DNA of 64,000 nt from Eopsaltria australis (Eukaryota; Chordata; Aves; Passeriformes; Petroicidae): positions 1 to 64,000 of the forward strand of contig JAVTVJ010000467.1 in the NCBI GenBank assembly GCA_034509425.1. The letters run 5' to 3'. The position numbers and the translations under genes are program-made. The notes below the pieces were generated by a model that saw only the letters and a program-made list of their open reading frames with translations, was not told where the DNA came from and did not search any database. Shown in pieces: positions 22,214 through 33,272 of the stretch (positions are counted from its first letter, which is position 1; every line of letters starts with the position of its first letter).

Positions 22214-25200
22214 TAACCTTTGCACCCTGCAAATTCCAACCCTTTTTACCACCCCCTCACCTATTCCCTTCCCCTTGACCAAAGTGGGAAATTCTGGGTT
22301 GAAAACCCTTCTTTTGCTGGATCTCTGGTGCCAACAGAGACCTTCACTCCCCCCCTCTCCCTTCCCAGTGCTCTGCCTATTCACAGAGCCCCCAACTTTT
22401 GTTTGCTGCTGACACCCAGCTGCCTCTGAGGCTCTGCTGCAGCAAGCAGGGCAATTCCAGCGCTCAGGTCAGGCAGCCGGGCTGACCCCTCACCTTTGAC
22501 AGTGATCTTTATCTAGACTCCATCTTAATTATTTATCTCAGGAAGGTCAGAAAGAAAATGCCTCTCTCAGGACCCCCACTGCTCCAAGGCTGCAGAACTT
22601 GTTAAAATGCGAGTTCTTTGAGGACGGGAATTCAAGCAAGCAGCGCAGAAAGTGCTGCATCACTTTTATACCCGTTAGGAAATGTTTAGGAAATTGCTCT
22701 CGGCTCACAATTATCATTTTCAAACCCAGCAATTGAGGAGCTTTCCTCATAAAACCGAGCCTCAGAAGGGCCACAAGAGCTTTGCTAACGAGACGTGAAA
22801 GATTCGACATCGTTAACGTGGTTTTGCCTGGAAGTTTAGCAAACACAAAAACCTCAGAGACAATAAAATGCAAAACCTCTCGAAAAACACAGGTAACATC
22901 TACATAAAGAATTCTTCAGGACTTCAGCAGCGTTAAAGCTTCAAGCATTTCAAGGAAAGTTTTAATAAAGTTATTAAAATCGCAACATTTTGTTCCCCCT
23001 GCGATGGTGTTTCCCAGCAGAATTTAAGAAAAGCCACACACACAATAAAAGGAAGAAAAAAAAGGGGGGGAAAAGCCTGTAGTAAAAAACTGGGGTATAA
23101 TTTTCTTCAATCAACTCCAGCTCATGACTGCAATTACCCCAAATCTTTCCGAACCTTGCTGTGATACACCAGGGACAGGTCTTGGAGCCTCTGTGGGTGG
23201 CAACCTTTCATCTGCCTCTCAAACTGTTCTTTATTGTAAGGTTTCAAATTAGTGCTAGCAGCAATGAGCAAATTTGATAATTCGATCTCAAATTAGTTAA
23301 TGTAATGTGCCAGGAACCACTAACTAAGGCTCTGCAAAGATGAAAATCTATCTCTGCCGGCTTGGGATGCAAAGTTAACCAGCCTGACAGTTCGGATTTG
23401 AAAAGTTGCTTTTTATTTTAATTAAAAACGAAATTCTGCTTTCAAACACCGCCCCCCTGCCCCCTTTTCTCTGCCCGCCGTGTGTTTGCCTCATTCTGCA
23501 CGGGAAAACACGCTATAAACACACGAGGAGCACATTTCTTCTGGGATCCACAAACCGTGCCCGACCCAGAGAGCTGCGAATTGGGTGGAAATCATTAGGA
23601 TCGTGTGTTCCGATGGAGCCTTTGGAGATAACAAAGTTAGCCGGGGATCTGTTTCCATGGCAGCTTTCAACGAAACGAGCCCGTGATTCACATGGCAGAT
23701 CCTTATCTCCAGTTGAGCCAAACTCATTTGTTCTGGGAATTTATTTAACAAAAAAACCCACCCAGACATTGAGTTTTCCAGTGATTTTTGGGTTTGGAAG
23801 GTTGGGACTGTGAGGGAATTTCGCTATACCCCGGTGGGTTTGTTTGTCTTTAAAATGAAGCCAAAAAGACCAAGTTTGGTCTTTAAGAAAATTTGTCTTG
23901 GGGGAGCTTCTTCTCTCCCACCTCTGCACCCACTTTTTCTTTTCAGAGCAATTACAGGAGCCCCGGAGCTCACTCCAGTCCTGGAGCATTTGCCCTCTGC
24001 TTCAACGCCCTTTTCTGCTGATCCCCTTCACATTTCCATTCCCTGGAAAAGCTGTTATCCCCCTCCACCAAATAAAAACGTCATTATTCAGACAAAGTGA
24101 GATATTAAACAAGGCAGTCCGTGGGAGCCCCAGGTGGGAGTGTCTCAAAGCCACTGGGAAGTAAAAGTACAGGAGAATCATGTTCTAGACCCCTCTCTGA
24201 AAAGGATTTCTGACATTTTAAAATGCATTTTTTCATCCAGTTAAAAATATTCATTAAAATTTAGCAAATTTGTGATCAACTTCAGCCTCCTGAACAGAAC
24301 TTACTTTACTTATTACTTTATTTTTGGTGAATAAACAGCTTTTAACATTAAAAAAAAGGCATCATCATCTGCAGAAGTAGCCAGTCTGTGTGGACTGGAT
24401 GAGCACAAGTGGGACAAAAACTGTGTAAAACTTCCCAAAGTCACAGACACCGAGGTTGGGCTGACATGGGAAGGTTTGGATCTACCCCAGGGCTTATTCT
24501 AAACTAAAGCACAGGTCCCTGCCTGCACTGGACTGGTATTAACTGGCAATTTTACTCAATTACACTGATTCTAACAGTAAAAATTATATTTGAACCCCGA
24601 TAAAATTTGAAATAACACAGATGAGTGAGAAGCCCCCCACCCCAGGGAATGAACTCCCCATGCAAAATCTCCTTCAGTCTGAGGTTTGGTCAGGCTTGAA
24701 GGACCAAAAAAAAAAGTGAAGGGACATTAATTCCCTAACCCAACAACTGTGCAGGGCTTAGGAGTGACCCAGCCCAGCCTTCCCCAGGGAATTGGTGCCT
24801 GCGGTGGCATCACTGCAGCTTTCCTTTGCTGGGCACTTTGCTTTAAACTGCAAGGAGCAAATTCTGGAGGTTCCAATGGAATGAAGGACTGGGAAGGGTT
24901 TGAAAAGCGTCCCTGTTGCAGCGGCCTCTGCACCTCAGTGGGAGCCGAGAGGCCGCAGCCCGGAGCCAAGTGACAGATGATTCTCCCCTGAAATGTTTTC
25001 AGACGGAACAGAAGACGTTCTTTATCTGTGTGGTCTGAGCTCATTTACTCCAGGAGAAATCTCCAGCTCCTGCCCGACTGAAAGCCAGGTCTTGTTCTCC
25101 CATCTGATGGATGAATGGAATTCAGAAGTTTGATACTGTCCCCTGAGATGTCATTTAAATCCACAGATACATTCAGCCAGCAGGTAAAGTTAGAATGTCA

Positions 25201-25304
25201 TTCTGCAGGCTCATCTCTCCCTCCCTGCCCCCTCCCCTCACACAGGAGCCTGTCTTCACTTTTTCCTGCTGCCATGAATCCCAGCACCTCTAAAGGAGAT
25301 GCCA
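22214..25304. other. Non-coding; candidate conserved element at about 23200-23400
   Basis: No CR1 or LTR was recognised. The stretch 23200-23400 is AT-rich and repeat-free (CTCAAATTAGTTAATGTAAT). On the minus strand 23303-23140 it holds a roughly 52-codon open frame with mixed composition, but I could find no splice sites or homologue. A second AT-rich stretch lies at 24200-24360. Confidence 0.4.
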
Positions 25305-25419
25305 GGAGCAGGGGAATGGCTCCAAACTGGCAGAGAGCAGGGTTAGATCAGGTATTATGAAAAAATTCTTCCCCATCAGGGTGCTGAGGCCCTGGCACAG
25401 GTTGGCCAGAGAAGTTTGG
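25305..25419 (+). mobile_element. CR1 LINE fragment, lacking its 3' end
   Basis: In sense order: GGGGAATGGCTCCAAACTGG, GCAGGGTTAGATCAGG, AAATTCTTCCCCATCAGGG, GAGGCCCTGGCACAGG and CCAGAGAAG. The homology stops abruptly at the junction with an oppositely oriented CR1 tail. Confidence 0.85.
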
Positions 25420-25660
25420 CAGAATGGTTTGGGCTGGGAAGGACCTTAAAATTCATTTCATTCCACCCCCTTTCATGAGCAGGGACACCTTCCACTGTCC
25501 CAGGCTGCTCCAAGCCCCGTCCAGCCTGGCCTTGGGCACTTCCAGGGATCCAGGGGCAGCCACAGCTTCTCTGGACACCCTGTGCCAGGGCCTCCCCACC
25601 CTCACAGGGAAGGATTTCCTCCTAACATCCACCCTGAATTCCCCTTCTCTCAGTTTGACA
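25420..25660 (-). mobile_element. CR1 LINE 3' fragment, inverted relative to its neighbour
   Basis: Plus-strand order is AGAATGGTTTGGGCTGGGAA, GGACCTTAAAATTCATT, CAGGGACACCTTCCACTGTC, GGCCTTGGGCACTTCCAGGG, GGGGCAGCCACAGCTTCTCT and CACCCTCACAGGGAAGGAT. That is the CR1 tail read from its 3' end inwards. It abuts the plus-strand fragment within a few bases. Confidence 0.93.
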
Positions 25661-26685
25661 GACAAACTCACCCCCTTCCTGATAAACTTACCCATCTCCT
25701 TGAGATCCAAACACAAATCCCAAGATCCATCCTAATCTTTGGCACAGTATTTCTGGCAGTTTGATTTATTTTGCCTGTGCTGCTGCTGCTGCAGATCCAA
25801 AACTTTGAAATCAGGAGAATTCAGTGAAGCAGCAGCAGAACACAAGGAAGTTTTCTCTCTTTTTTTTTTTTTTTATAAAGCAAATGACTCATTTGCTGTA
25901 TTGACATCCCCATGGATTCTTCCCCAGAACAGATTGTGCTCTGGAAGAACTGCTAAACTTGATATAAAAGAAATTCTTCCCAGTGCAGCAACACTGGGGG
26001 GCTTTTGCATCTGATTACCCACCAAAAACCGTGCCCATTCAGCCCAGCCCCAGCCTGCACATTTCCCTGTGTCTCTGAGGTTACCTCTGTTTATCACAAA
26101 AAGAGCTCCAGGACAGTTGGAGCTGCTACTGTTGTAATCCATCCAAGATGGATCGTGGAAAAGGCTGAAATGCAAGCCAAGCTTCCTGCCCCATGTGTCT
26201 GCCAGCCTGCTGCAGAAAGGTCAGGGCCATCCTCATGCACACTGGTAATTGCAAGAAATGAAGGAGGTGAACCCTAACCGGGAGATCAAAGCAGGAGAGG
26301 GAAGGAGAGGATTTTACAGGGAGCAGACAGACTACGGGGGCAAGACATTAGGGGGAGAGAAATACCTTGTGCTGGGAAAAAAGGCGGTGTAATTAGCATT
26401 GAATCAGGCAGATACCGAGAGAACGCAGAGATAACGAGACACAGCGGTCACTGGGCAGCTGCTGGCTCCCACTGGAGTGGGATATGGACACACTGTATTG
26501 AATAAACATTTACTCTGAGGTGCAAGAGACAAGTGCTGGAAAACTGGAGCTTCATTTGCTGGGAGAAAAGAGACCTGCAGCAAGATCAGGATCTTCAGGG
26601 ATCCCGGAATATTTTGGGCACAAATACTGGAGAGAAGCTGTTGTGCTGGGAGACCTCGGGTGATTGTGGCAGCACTGACCTTAAA
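25661..26685. other. Non-coding; small candidate element at 26330-26450
   Basis: No gene was recognised. A T-run occupies 25861-25874. The stretch 26380-26440 (GTGTAATTAGCATTGAATCA) is repeat-free and motif-rich, possibly regulatory. Confidence 0.4.
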
Positions 26686-27041
26686 CCAGCCCTGCCTGAG
26701 CCCAGCCCTGCTTGAGCCCAGCCCTGCCTGAGCCCAGCCCTGTCTGATCCCAGCCCTGCTTGAGCCCAGCCCTGCCTGATCTCAGCCCTGTCTGATCCCA
26801 GCCCTGCCTGATCCCAGCCCTGCTTGAGCCCAGCCCTGCCTGATCTCAGCCCTGTCTGATCCCAGCCCTGCCTGAGCCCAGCCCTGCCTGATCCCAGCCC
26901 TGCCTGATCCCAGCCCTGCCTGAGCCCAGCCCTGCTGATCCCAGCCCTGCCTGAGTCCAGCCCTGCCTGAGTCCAGTCCTACCTGATCCCAGCCCTGAGC
27001 CCGGCCCTGTCTGATCCCAGCCCTGCCTGATCTCAGCCTTT
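26686..27041. repeat. 16-bp minisatellite, about 22 copies
   Basis: The unit is CAGCCCTGCCTGAGCC. Recurrent variants read CTTGAGCC, CTGATCCC, TCTGATCC and CTGATCTC, and a few copies near 26935-27000 are shortened. Strand composition is strongly C-rich on plus. The short minus-strand open frame rich in Gly/Gln/Arg (26846-27055) is an artefact of the array. Confidence 0.97.
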
Positions 27042-27989
27042 CCTGTCACTCTCACCGCAGCAGCCTTGTTCTTTTCTGGAGGCAGGGAAGGAATTCAGTT
27101 CCATGCACCCTGTGCCCAGAAGAATAAACCAGAATTTGACACGACCAGAAAGCCCCCCACAGCCCTGCTCTTTCCTTCCAGCCCCTCCCAGCTCCCACCC
27201 GGGCGGTGCCGCTCCCTCCGCTGCCCCTCCGGAGATGCTTGTGCCCAGCATCCCTCAGCCCGAACTCTCTCCTGCTTTCATTCCTCTCAAGAAGCTCCGA
27301 AATTCCTTCAAAGCAGAAAATGCTCCCCTCTCCCAGGAACTGCAGAGACAGTGCCCAGTGCCTGCCCGATCCAGCTGGGAGTTTAAGGAATTCCCTCACT
27401 TGCAGTCTGTGTATTTAATAAACTAATCCATTGATGACATTTCCTATTTAAATGAACAAGATTATGCAGCTAAACAATATTTTGCAACCAAAATGGCCAA
27501 TAAATCTTGCCTTTGGAAGTGCTAATGGCGCTCACATTTATTCCTATTAATGCTTCCTGGTTTTGAAAGCTGGGCCAATTCCAGAGATAATGTATTACAA
27601 ACTTTCCTGCTGAAGGATTTGGGTTCCTCTAGGCTCCATTCCAGTTATAACTGGCAGCTAATACTTTCACACATTCACAAATCCCCAACCCCTCCCCACG
27701 AGCAGAAGGGAGAGGAGAGGTTTTGGCTTGGGTCAGCACATTTGGGAGTGTTGCAGGAATGAATGGGAAGTGATGCAGCTCCCTTTGAACACTGGGCTCT
27801 TCATGAATGCACCTTCAGCACCTTCCCCCCCTCACATCTGCACGCCTATGGAATGCCCCCAAAACCCCCAAAACTGAGGCACAGACATGCAGCATTGCAG
27901 GTTTTCTTGCAGCCCCACAGAAGTGGCACTCGGTGCCTGCGAAGGAGGGGCTGCTGTGCAGAGCAGCCGAGCTGTTCCCAGCAGAGCAG
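27042..27989. other. Non-coding; candidate conserved element at 27400-27690
   Basis: The stretch 27400-27690 is AT-rich and repeat-free, with TATTTAATAAACTAATCC, CTATTTAAATGAAC and CTAATGGCGCTC, in contrast to the GC-rich flanks. No exon was recognised. Confidence 0.35.
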
Positions 27990-28632
27990 CCCTGCAGGGA
28001 AGGCTCTGGGGGTGATGCTTGATGAAAAGCTCACCGTGGGCCTGGCAGCCCAGAAACCCCCCCGAGTCCTGGGCTGATCCCAGCGTGGGCAGCAGGTCCA
28101 GGGGGGGAATTCTGCTCCGCTCTCCTGAGATCCCACCTGGAATGCTGCAAACACTTCTGGTGCCCTCAGCTAAGGACAGGGAGCTGGAGCAAGTCCAGAG
28201 GAGACCACAAGGTCACAGAGGGGACTGGAGCATCTTCCCTATGGAGCCAGGCTGGGAATGTTCATCCTGGAGAAGGGAAGGTTGTGTGGAGATCTCACAG
28301 CACCCTCCAGGGTCTGAAGGGGCTCCAGGAAACTGGAAAGGGGCTCTGCATCAGGAGCTGGAGTGCCAGGACAAGGGGGAATGGGTTCAAACTGACAGAG
28401 GGGAAGTTTAGGGGGGATATTGGGAAGGAATTCTTCTCTGTGAGGGTGGGCAGGCCCTGGCACAGGGTGCCCAGAGAAGCTGTGGCTGCCCCGGGATCCC
28501 TGGAAGTGCCCAAGGCCAGGCTGGATGGGGCTTGGAGCAGCCTGGGACAGTGGAAGGTGTCCCTGCCCATGGCAGGCGATGGCACTGGATGAGCTTTCAG
28601 ATCCAACCCAAACCATTCCATGATTCTGCGAT
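27990..28632 (+). mobile_element. CR1 LINE fragment with ORF2 tail remnant
   Basis: This is the longest CR1 copy here, about 640 bp. Its first 70 or so bases translate to LGVMLDEKLTVGLAAQ, which resembles the C-terminal part of the CR1 reverse-transcriptase ORF. The frame is soon lost. Sense-order blocks follow: TGAGATCCCACCTGGAATGC, CTGGAGCAAGTCCAGAGGAG, CAAACTGACAGAGGGGAAG, GAGAAGCTGTGGCTGCCC and CAGTGGAAGGTGTCCCTGCC. The tail ends ATTCCATGATTCTGCGATT. It is truncated and inactive. Confidence 0.92.
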
Positions 28633-30560
28633 TTTTATGATCCTGAGAATCACAACTGCCCAGCATCCAGGACATGTCTGCAACAGGCACAGGTGTGAGT
28701 GGGGAACGGGCCGGAATTGCATTTTCCTGAGCCCAAACCACCTGGTTCCAGGCAAACCCAGTCAGAGCAAGGGATGCTGATACTTGGGGTTTGCTGAGGG
28801 TAATGTGGGAATTAGCTTGAAAATGGAAAGAGACAAACAGGCCCTCAGGCTGAGGACAGCAAATCATTTGTTGATTCCTGATTTAAGCCAATTAAATATC
28901 ACTCCATACCTTCAACCTCCCCCTAAAATAAAGCTTTGGAGATCATTGCATGTAGGCCACTGAGCCCACTCAGAAGAGACTTCAAACTCAGAGCATCAGT
29001 GTGAGATGATCAGGTGCACCCAGTAATCTCTGCACAGTGATTCTATGGGTTAACAGCTCTGTAGGGTGCAGAGGATGCTATTTCCTAATGACTCCCAACA
29101 AATTGCTTGGAAAAACGACTCCAGTTTCCCAACCCAACTCCTTGCTTCCCAAAATCAGAGTTAGCACACACAGTGCATTGTAAAAGCCTTCCCTGCTCTG
29201 TCTGACAACACCTATACCCCAGACCCTCAGCATCTTTCAGAAGTTATTTCTGGAAATGTTGAACCTCATAACAGCAATAAAAGGAAAATATTGTTGTAGC
29301 CAAAATAAATGTCTCTTTGGACCCTGTTTAAAAAGCACTGGGAGATTTGTGTGAGCTGAATCACAGAGAACAGCTCGGCTGTTGGGAGATATCAAGGGGC
29401 AGGGTAAATTTATAAAGAGCTCACAGTTGATTTGTCTGTTTAAGGGAAATGCTCAGGGAGATAAAAGTCTGAATTCTGATTCTTTCGCAGTCAAATCTGA
29501 ATCCTGTTCTCTCCTCAAGCAAAGCATGAAATCCAAACCAACAGCTGAAGAAAAGGCTCAGCCCTGCGTGTTTTGATCAAGTTGTTAAAGGCTGGGTCGA
29601 TGTTGCTCACGAGGGCAGGCAGTGAAAGCTCCCAGCAGACCTCCCGTGGCACCCCAGAAACACAACACAGAGCTGTGACACCCAACAAGGACCTGCAAAA
29701 ATATTCACACTCCAAGCAAAAGTGTCTGAGAAAATCTATTTTCCAAGGTTCTGCTTAAAATAAACTGGGTTTCCAAAAAAAAAAAAAAAATCTGTCACAG
29801 TTTTGGTCACTTTGTGTCTGCCTGAGGAGATCAAAGAGGGTTCTGGTCTGTGAAGGGCCAGTGAGATCCAGCCCAGAAAAATCCTGATCTCATCCCAAAT
29901 CTGACAGCCCAACTGTGCACTGTAAAATAAATATTTCTCAGGTTGAGTCTCCCTTTTGGTGAGGAAGAGGAGCTCCTGGGCTGGGGTGGATGTAGCTGAT
30001 AGAGGGAAACAAGGTCTGCTTACAAAAATGGAATTCGTTCTCTCTCCAAACAGCCTTTATACCTGTTCCCTCCTCTAAAAGGATAAAAAAAGGGGGTGCA
30101 AGAGACATTTAAGATTCTAATGAGCGCAATTTCAGTTATTTTGTCTGAATTAATTCCCACTCAGATCCAGACCGAGAGCGCTGCAAAATCCCTCCCTTTC
30201 CCTTTCATTTGGCAGGCTCAGCCTATAGACCTGGACAACAAAATTAACTTTATATTTTCCTTACCCAGATGATAAAACAGATTATCCCTAGAAATACAAC
30301 ATAGGGGTTCAGGGATTTTTTTTTTTTTTATTTATTCTTTTATTTTTAGGAGAAACAACGACCCTGTCCCTCTGCAGGGGGGGCTGTGCAGGAACAGTGG
30401 GATGATTGTTGGAGGAGTGAATCTGGTTTTCATTAGAGGGAAGTGATGGGTCCGGTTTCTGCCCGGGACTGTTTGCTCGCATCTCTGTTTGTGTTCTGCC
30501 TTGCCAGTTAACCCTTTCCCGATGGGAACGGGGCCTGTCCCGAGAATCCCACCCAGCAGG
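28633..30560. other. Non-coding; candidate element at 30110-30300
   Basis: No gene was recognised. An A15 run lies at 29776-29790. The stretch 30110-30300 is repeat-free and AT-rich (TTCTAATGAGCGCAATTTC, GTCTGAATTAATTCCC). A T12 run sits at 30318-30329. Confidence 0.4.
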
Positions 30561-30940
30561 GACAATGGGATCGCTCCAGGGACAGTGGGATCATTACAGG
30601 GACAATGGGATTGCCCTAGGGACAGTGGGATCACTCCAGGGATAAAGGGATCACTCCAGGGATAATGGGATAACTCCAGGGACAATGGGATCACTCCAGG
30701 GACAGTGCGATCATCCCAGGGACAATGGGATCACTCCAGGGATAATGGGATCACCTCAGGGACAATGGGATCATCCAAGGGACAATGGGATCATTCCGGG
30801 GACAATGGGATCTCCCTAGGGACAATGAGATCACTCCAGGGACAATGGGATCTCCCTAGGGACAGTGGGATCACCCCAGGGACAATGGGATCATTCCAGG
30901 GACAATGGGATCACTCCAGGGACAATGGGATCTCTCCAGG
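30561..30940. repeat. 20-bp minisatellite, 19 copies without length change
   Basis: The unit is GACAATGGGATCACTCCAGG. Nineteen copies keep exact 20-bp phase from 30561 to 30940. Variation is by substitution only (GACAGTGGG, GATAATGGG, TCTCCCTAGG, TCATCCAAGG). Open frames on both strands repeat short peptides such as MGSQGQWDHS and reflect the array. Confidence 0.97.
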
Positions 30941-32269
30941 CTGGGCAGGGCACCGTGGAATTCCTGCAGGTACCGCTGGCAGCCAGGCTGGGAGGAGAGG
31001 GAACCTTTTGTCTTTGGTATTCAGGTTGGAAGGAACTCAGGGATTATTTCTTAGGGGCTGTTTTAGCCAAACCTCCCCCCCAAATCCTGTATTTCTATAT
31101 CTATAAATTGGCTAAAAACCCGATATTCAAATGAACACCTGCAGCACCAGGTGTCCCTCCAGGTGAGTCCAGCACCTGGGGAGGTGCCAGGAGGGACACG
31201 AGGGATGTGCCCTGTGCTGCCTCCACATCCCAAAAACCCTCAGACACTCCGTGGTAGGGAGACGCCTACTCCAAGCCAGCAGTGAGAACTTAGTGTTGTT
31301 AACTTCTATTTTAACACACTAATTTAAATGCTACATTTGCTGATTTTATATGAACATAATGTATGTATTATTTTTCTGTTTCTACAGAAGTAAACCATTA
31401 TTCTGTGTTCAGTCCAAGCCTCACACTCTCCAGAAACAATAAAATCCCACAGTTCCACGATGGCAGCGAACCACTGCATTCATTTAACTCCCTTTTTTTT
31501 TTTTGTTGTTCCCAGGTTTCTGTGTATTACCTGGTCAGCTTTGGAATTTATTCACTATTAGCTTAATTTGGGAATATTTCTGGATTTACAGCTGCTTTGC
31601 TTCCAGCACGGGAAGATTTCATTTATCCACCATTTATCCACCCCAAACACTGCCCAGACACACCAAGCTCTTGGATTTCCAAGGCATAAAGGGGTTTTTA
31701 GGCATTGCAGGACATGGAATGAAGTTTTCTGCTATTCTTAATTCCTTAAAAGCCAGTGAGCCGATGATCCCCTCAGCATGGCCTGGAAAATCCACCCTGA
31801 ACAGGCCAAGGAGCTGCTGCACCCACCAGGCCCTGAAGGGAGGGATAAAATCTCGTTACAAATGATCATTGGGTACCAGCACACCTCCAGCCTGTGGATT
31901 TTTCAAACTGCATCCACCCTGCAGGAGCAGCCAAAATGACTCTGAGTATATTTGGCCATATTTCCATGGGCTTTGGGGCTTCCAGGATAATGTCAGCAAG
32001 GCAGATCAGCTGGAGCTGGGTATAAAGCCTGAAAAGTTTCCTCATGGGAGGTTTATAAATAACATCCCACCTTTCCCCAGCCCTGTTCACACCAGGCCCC
32101 ACCAGGCCAGGGCAGAATTGGTGTTTTGAAACGTGAAACTCGTGGTTTAATTTCCTTCAGAGTCCCTGGATCCAGTGCCAGTCACTGGGAGGTGTGGGAG
32201 CTCTGAGGACAAGAAAGGAAAGAGAATCCCAGGGGTGATTCCTACCGGAACTCCTTGCTATGCCTGGGC
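30941..32269. other. Non-coding; hairpin near 31150
   Basis: No gene was recognised. The E-box hairpin at 31148-31199 is listed separately. The stretch 31285-31400 is AT-rich, and a T run lies at 31493-31504. Confidence 0.4.
31148..31199. promoter_or_regulatory. Nested inverted repeat carrying three CAGGTG/CACCTG E-boxes
   Basis: The outer arms are GTGTCCCTCC (31151-31160) and GGAGGGACAC (31190-31199), perfectly complementary. Inside, CCAGGTG (31159-31165) pairs with CACCTGG (31173-31179) across a 7-nt loop. E-boxes of the ZEB/SNAI type lie at 31148-31153, 31160-31165 and 31173-31178. It could be a binding cluster, a structured RNA or chance. Confidence 0.45.
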
Positions 32270-33054
32270 AGCTCTGGGCTCAAACCCCACTGCTCTGGCC
32301 AAAAACCCCACTGCTCTGGGCAAAAACCCCATTGCTCTGGCATAAACCCCACTGCTTTGGGCGCAAACCCCACTGCTCTGGGCACAGACTCCACTGCTCT
32401 GGGCACAAACCCCACTGCTCTGGGCACAAACCCCACTGCTCTGGGCACAGAACCCACTGCTCTGGGCTCAAACCCCACTGCTCTGGGCAAAAACCCCACT
32501 GCTCTGGGCACAAACCCTCTGCTCTGGGCACAGACCCCACTGCTCTGGGCAAAAACCCCACTGCTCTGGGCTCAAACCCCACTGCTCTGGGCACAGACCC
32601 CATTGCTCTGGGCTCAAACCCCACTGCTCTGGGCAAAAACCCCATTGCTCTGGCAAAACCCCACTGCTCTGGGCTCAAACCCCACTGCTCTGGGCACAGA
32701 CCCCATTGCTCTGGGCACAGACCCCACTGCTCTGGGCACAAAACCCTCTGCTATGGGCTCAAACCCCACTGCTCTGGGCAAAAACCCCACTGCTCTGGGC
32801 TCAAACCCTCTGCTCTGGGCAAAAACCCCACTGCTCTGGGCACAGACCCCATTGCTCTGGGCACAGACCCCACTGCTCTGGGCACAGACCCCATTGCTCT
32901 GGGCTCAAACCCCACTGCTCTGGGCGCAAACCCCACTGCCCTGGGCAAAAACCCCACTGCTCTGGGCACAGACCCCGCTGCTCTGGGCTCAAACCCCACT
33001 GCTCTGGGCTCAAACCCCACTTGCTCTGGGCACAAACCCCACTGCTCTGGGCAC
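32270..33054. repeat. 21-bp minisatellite, about 37 copies
   Basis: The unit is roughly CCCCACTGCTCTGGGCACAAA. Units vary mainly in the last block (CACAGA, CTCAAA, AAAAA, CGCAAA) and in ACTGC/ATTGC, with occasional 1-bp losses. Because 21 is a multiple of three, the array is open in several frames on both strands (334 and 279 codons plus, 153 minus). These encode heptads such as PTALGTN. Neither a start context nor codon constraint suggests a protein. Confidence 0.97.
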
Positions 33055-33093
33055 TCTGCACAGAAAAAGCAGGTCCAGGCTCTGCCAAGGGGA

Positions 33094-33272
33094 ATTTAGA
33101 GTCCCAGAGAAGCTGTGGCTGCCTCTGGATCCCTGGCAGTGTCCAAGGCCAGGTTGGACGAGGCTTGGAGCACCCTGGGACAGTGGAAGGTGTCCCTGCC
33201 CATGGCAGGGGTGGGACTGGATGAGTTTTAAGGCCCCTCCCAACCCAAACAGTCTGTGATTCTGTGATTCCA
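33094..33272 (+). mobile_element. CR1 LINE 3' fragment next to the 21-bp array
   Basis: In sense order: CCAGAGAAGCTGTGGCTGCC, TGTCCAAGGCCAGGTTGGAC, GACAGTGGAAGGTGTCCCTG and TGATTCTGTGATTCC at the end. It starts 39 bp after the minisatellite ends. Confidence 0.93.

Noticed and set aside
23140..23303. Minus-strand 52-codon frame containing NKEQFERQMKG
   Set aside because: A chance echo of a coiled-coil motif; no splice sites and no neighbouring exon.
32255..33259. 334-codon frame as a repeat protein gene
   Set aside because: It is generated by the 21-bp minisatellite; the parallel frames and both strands are equally open.
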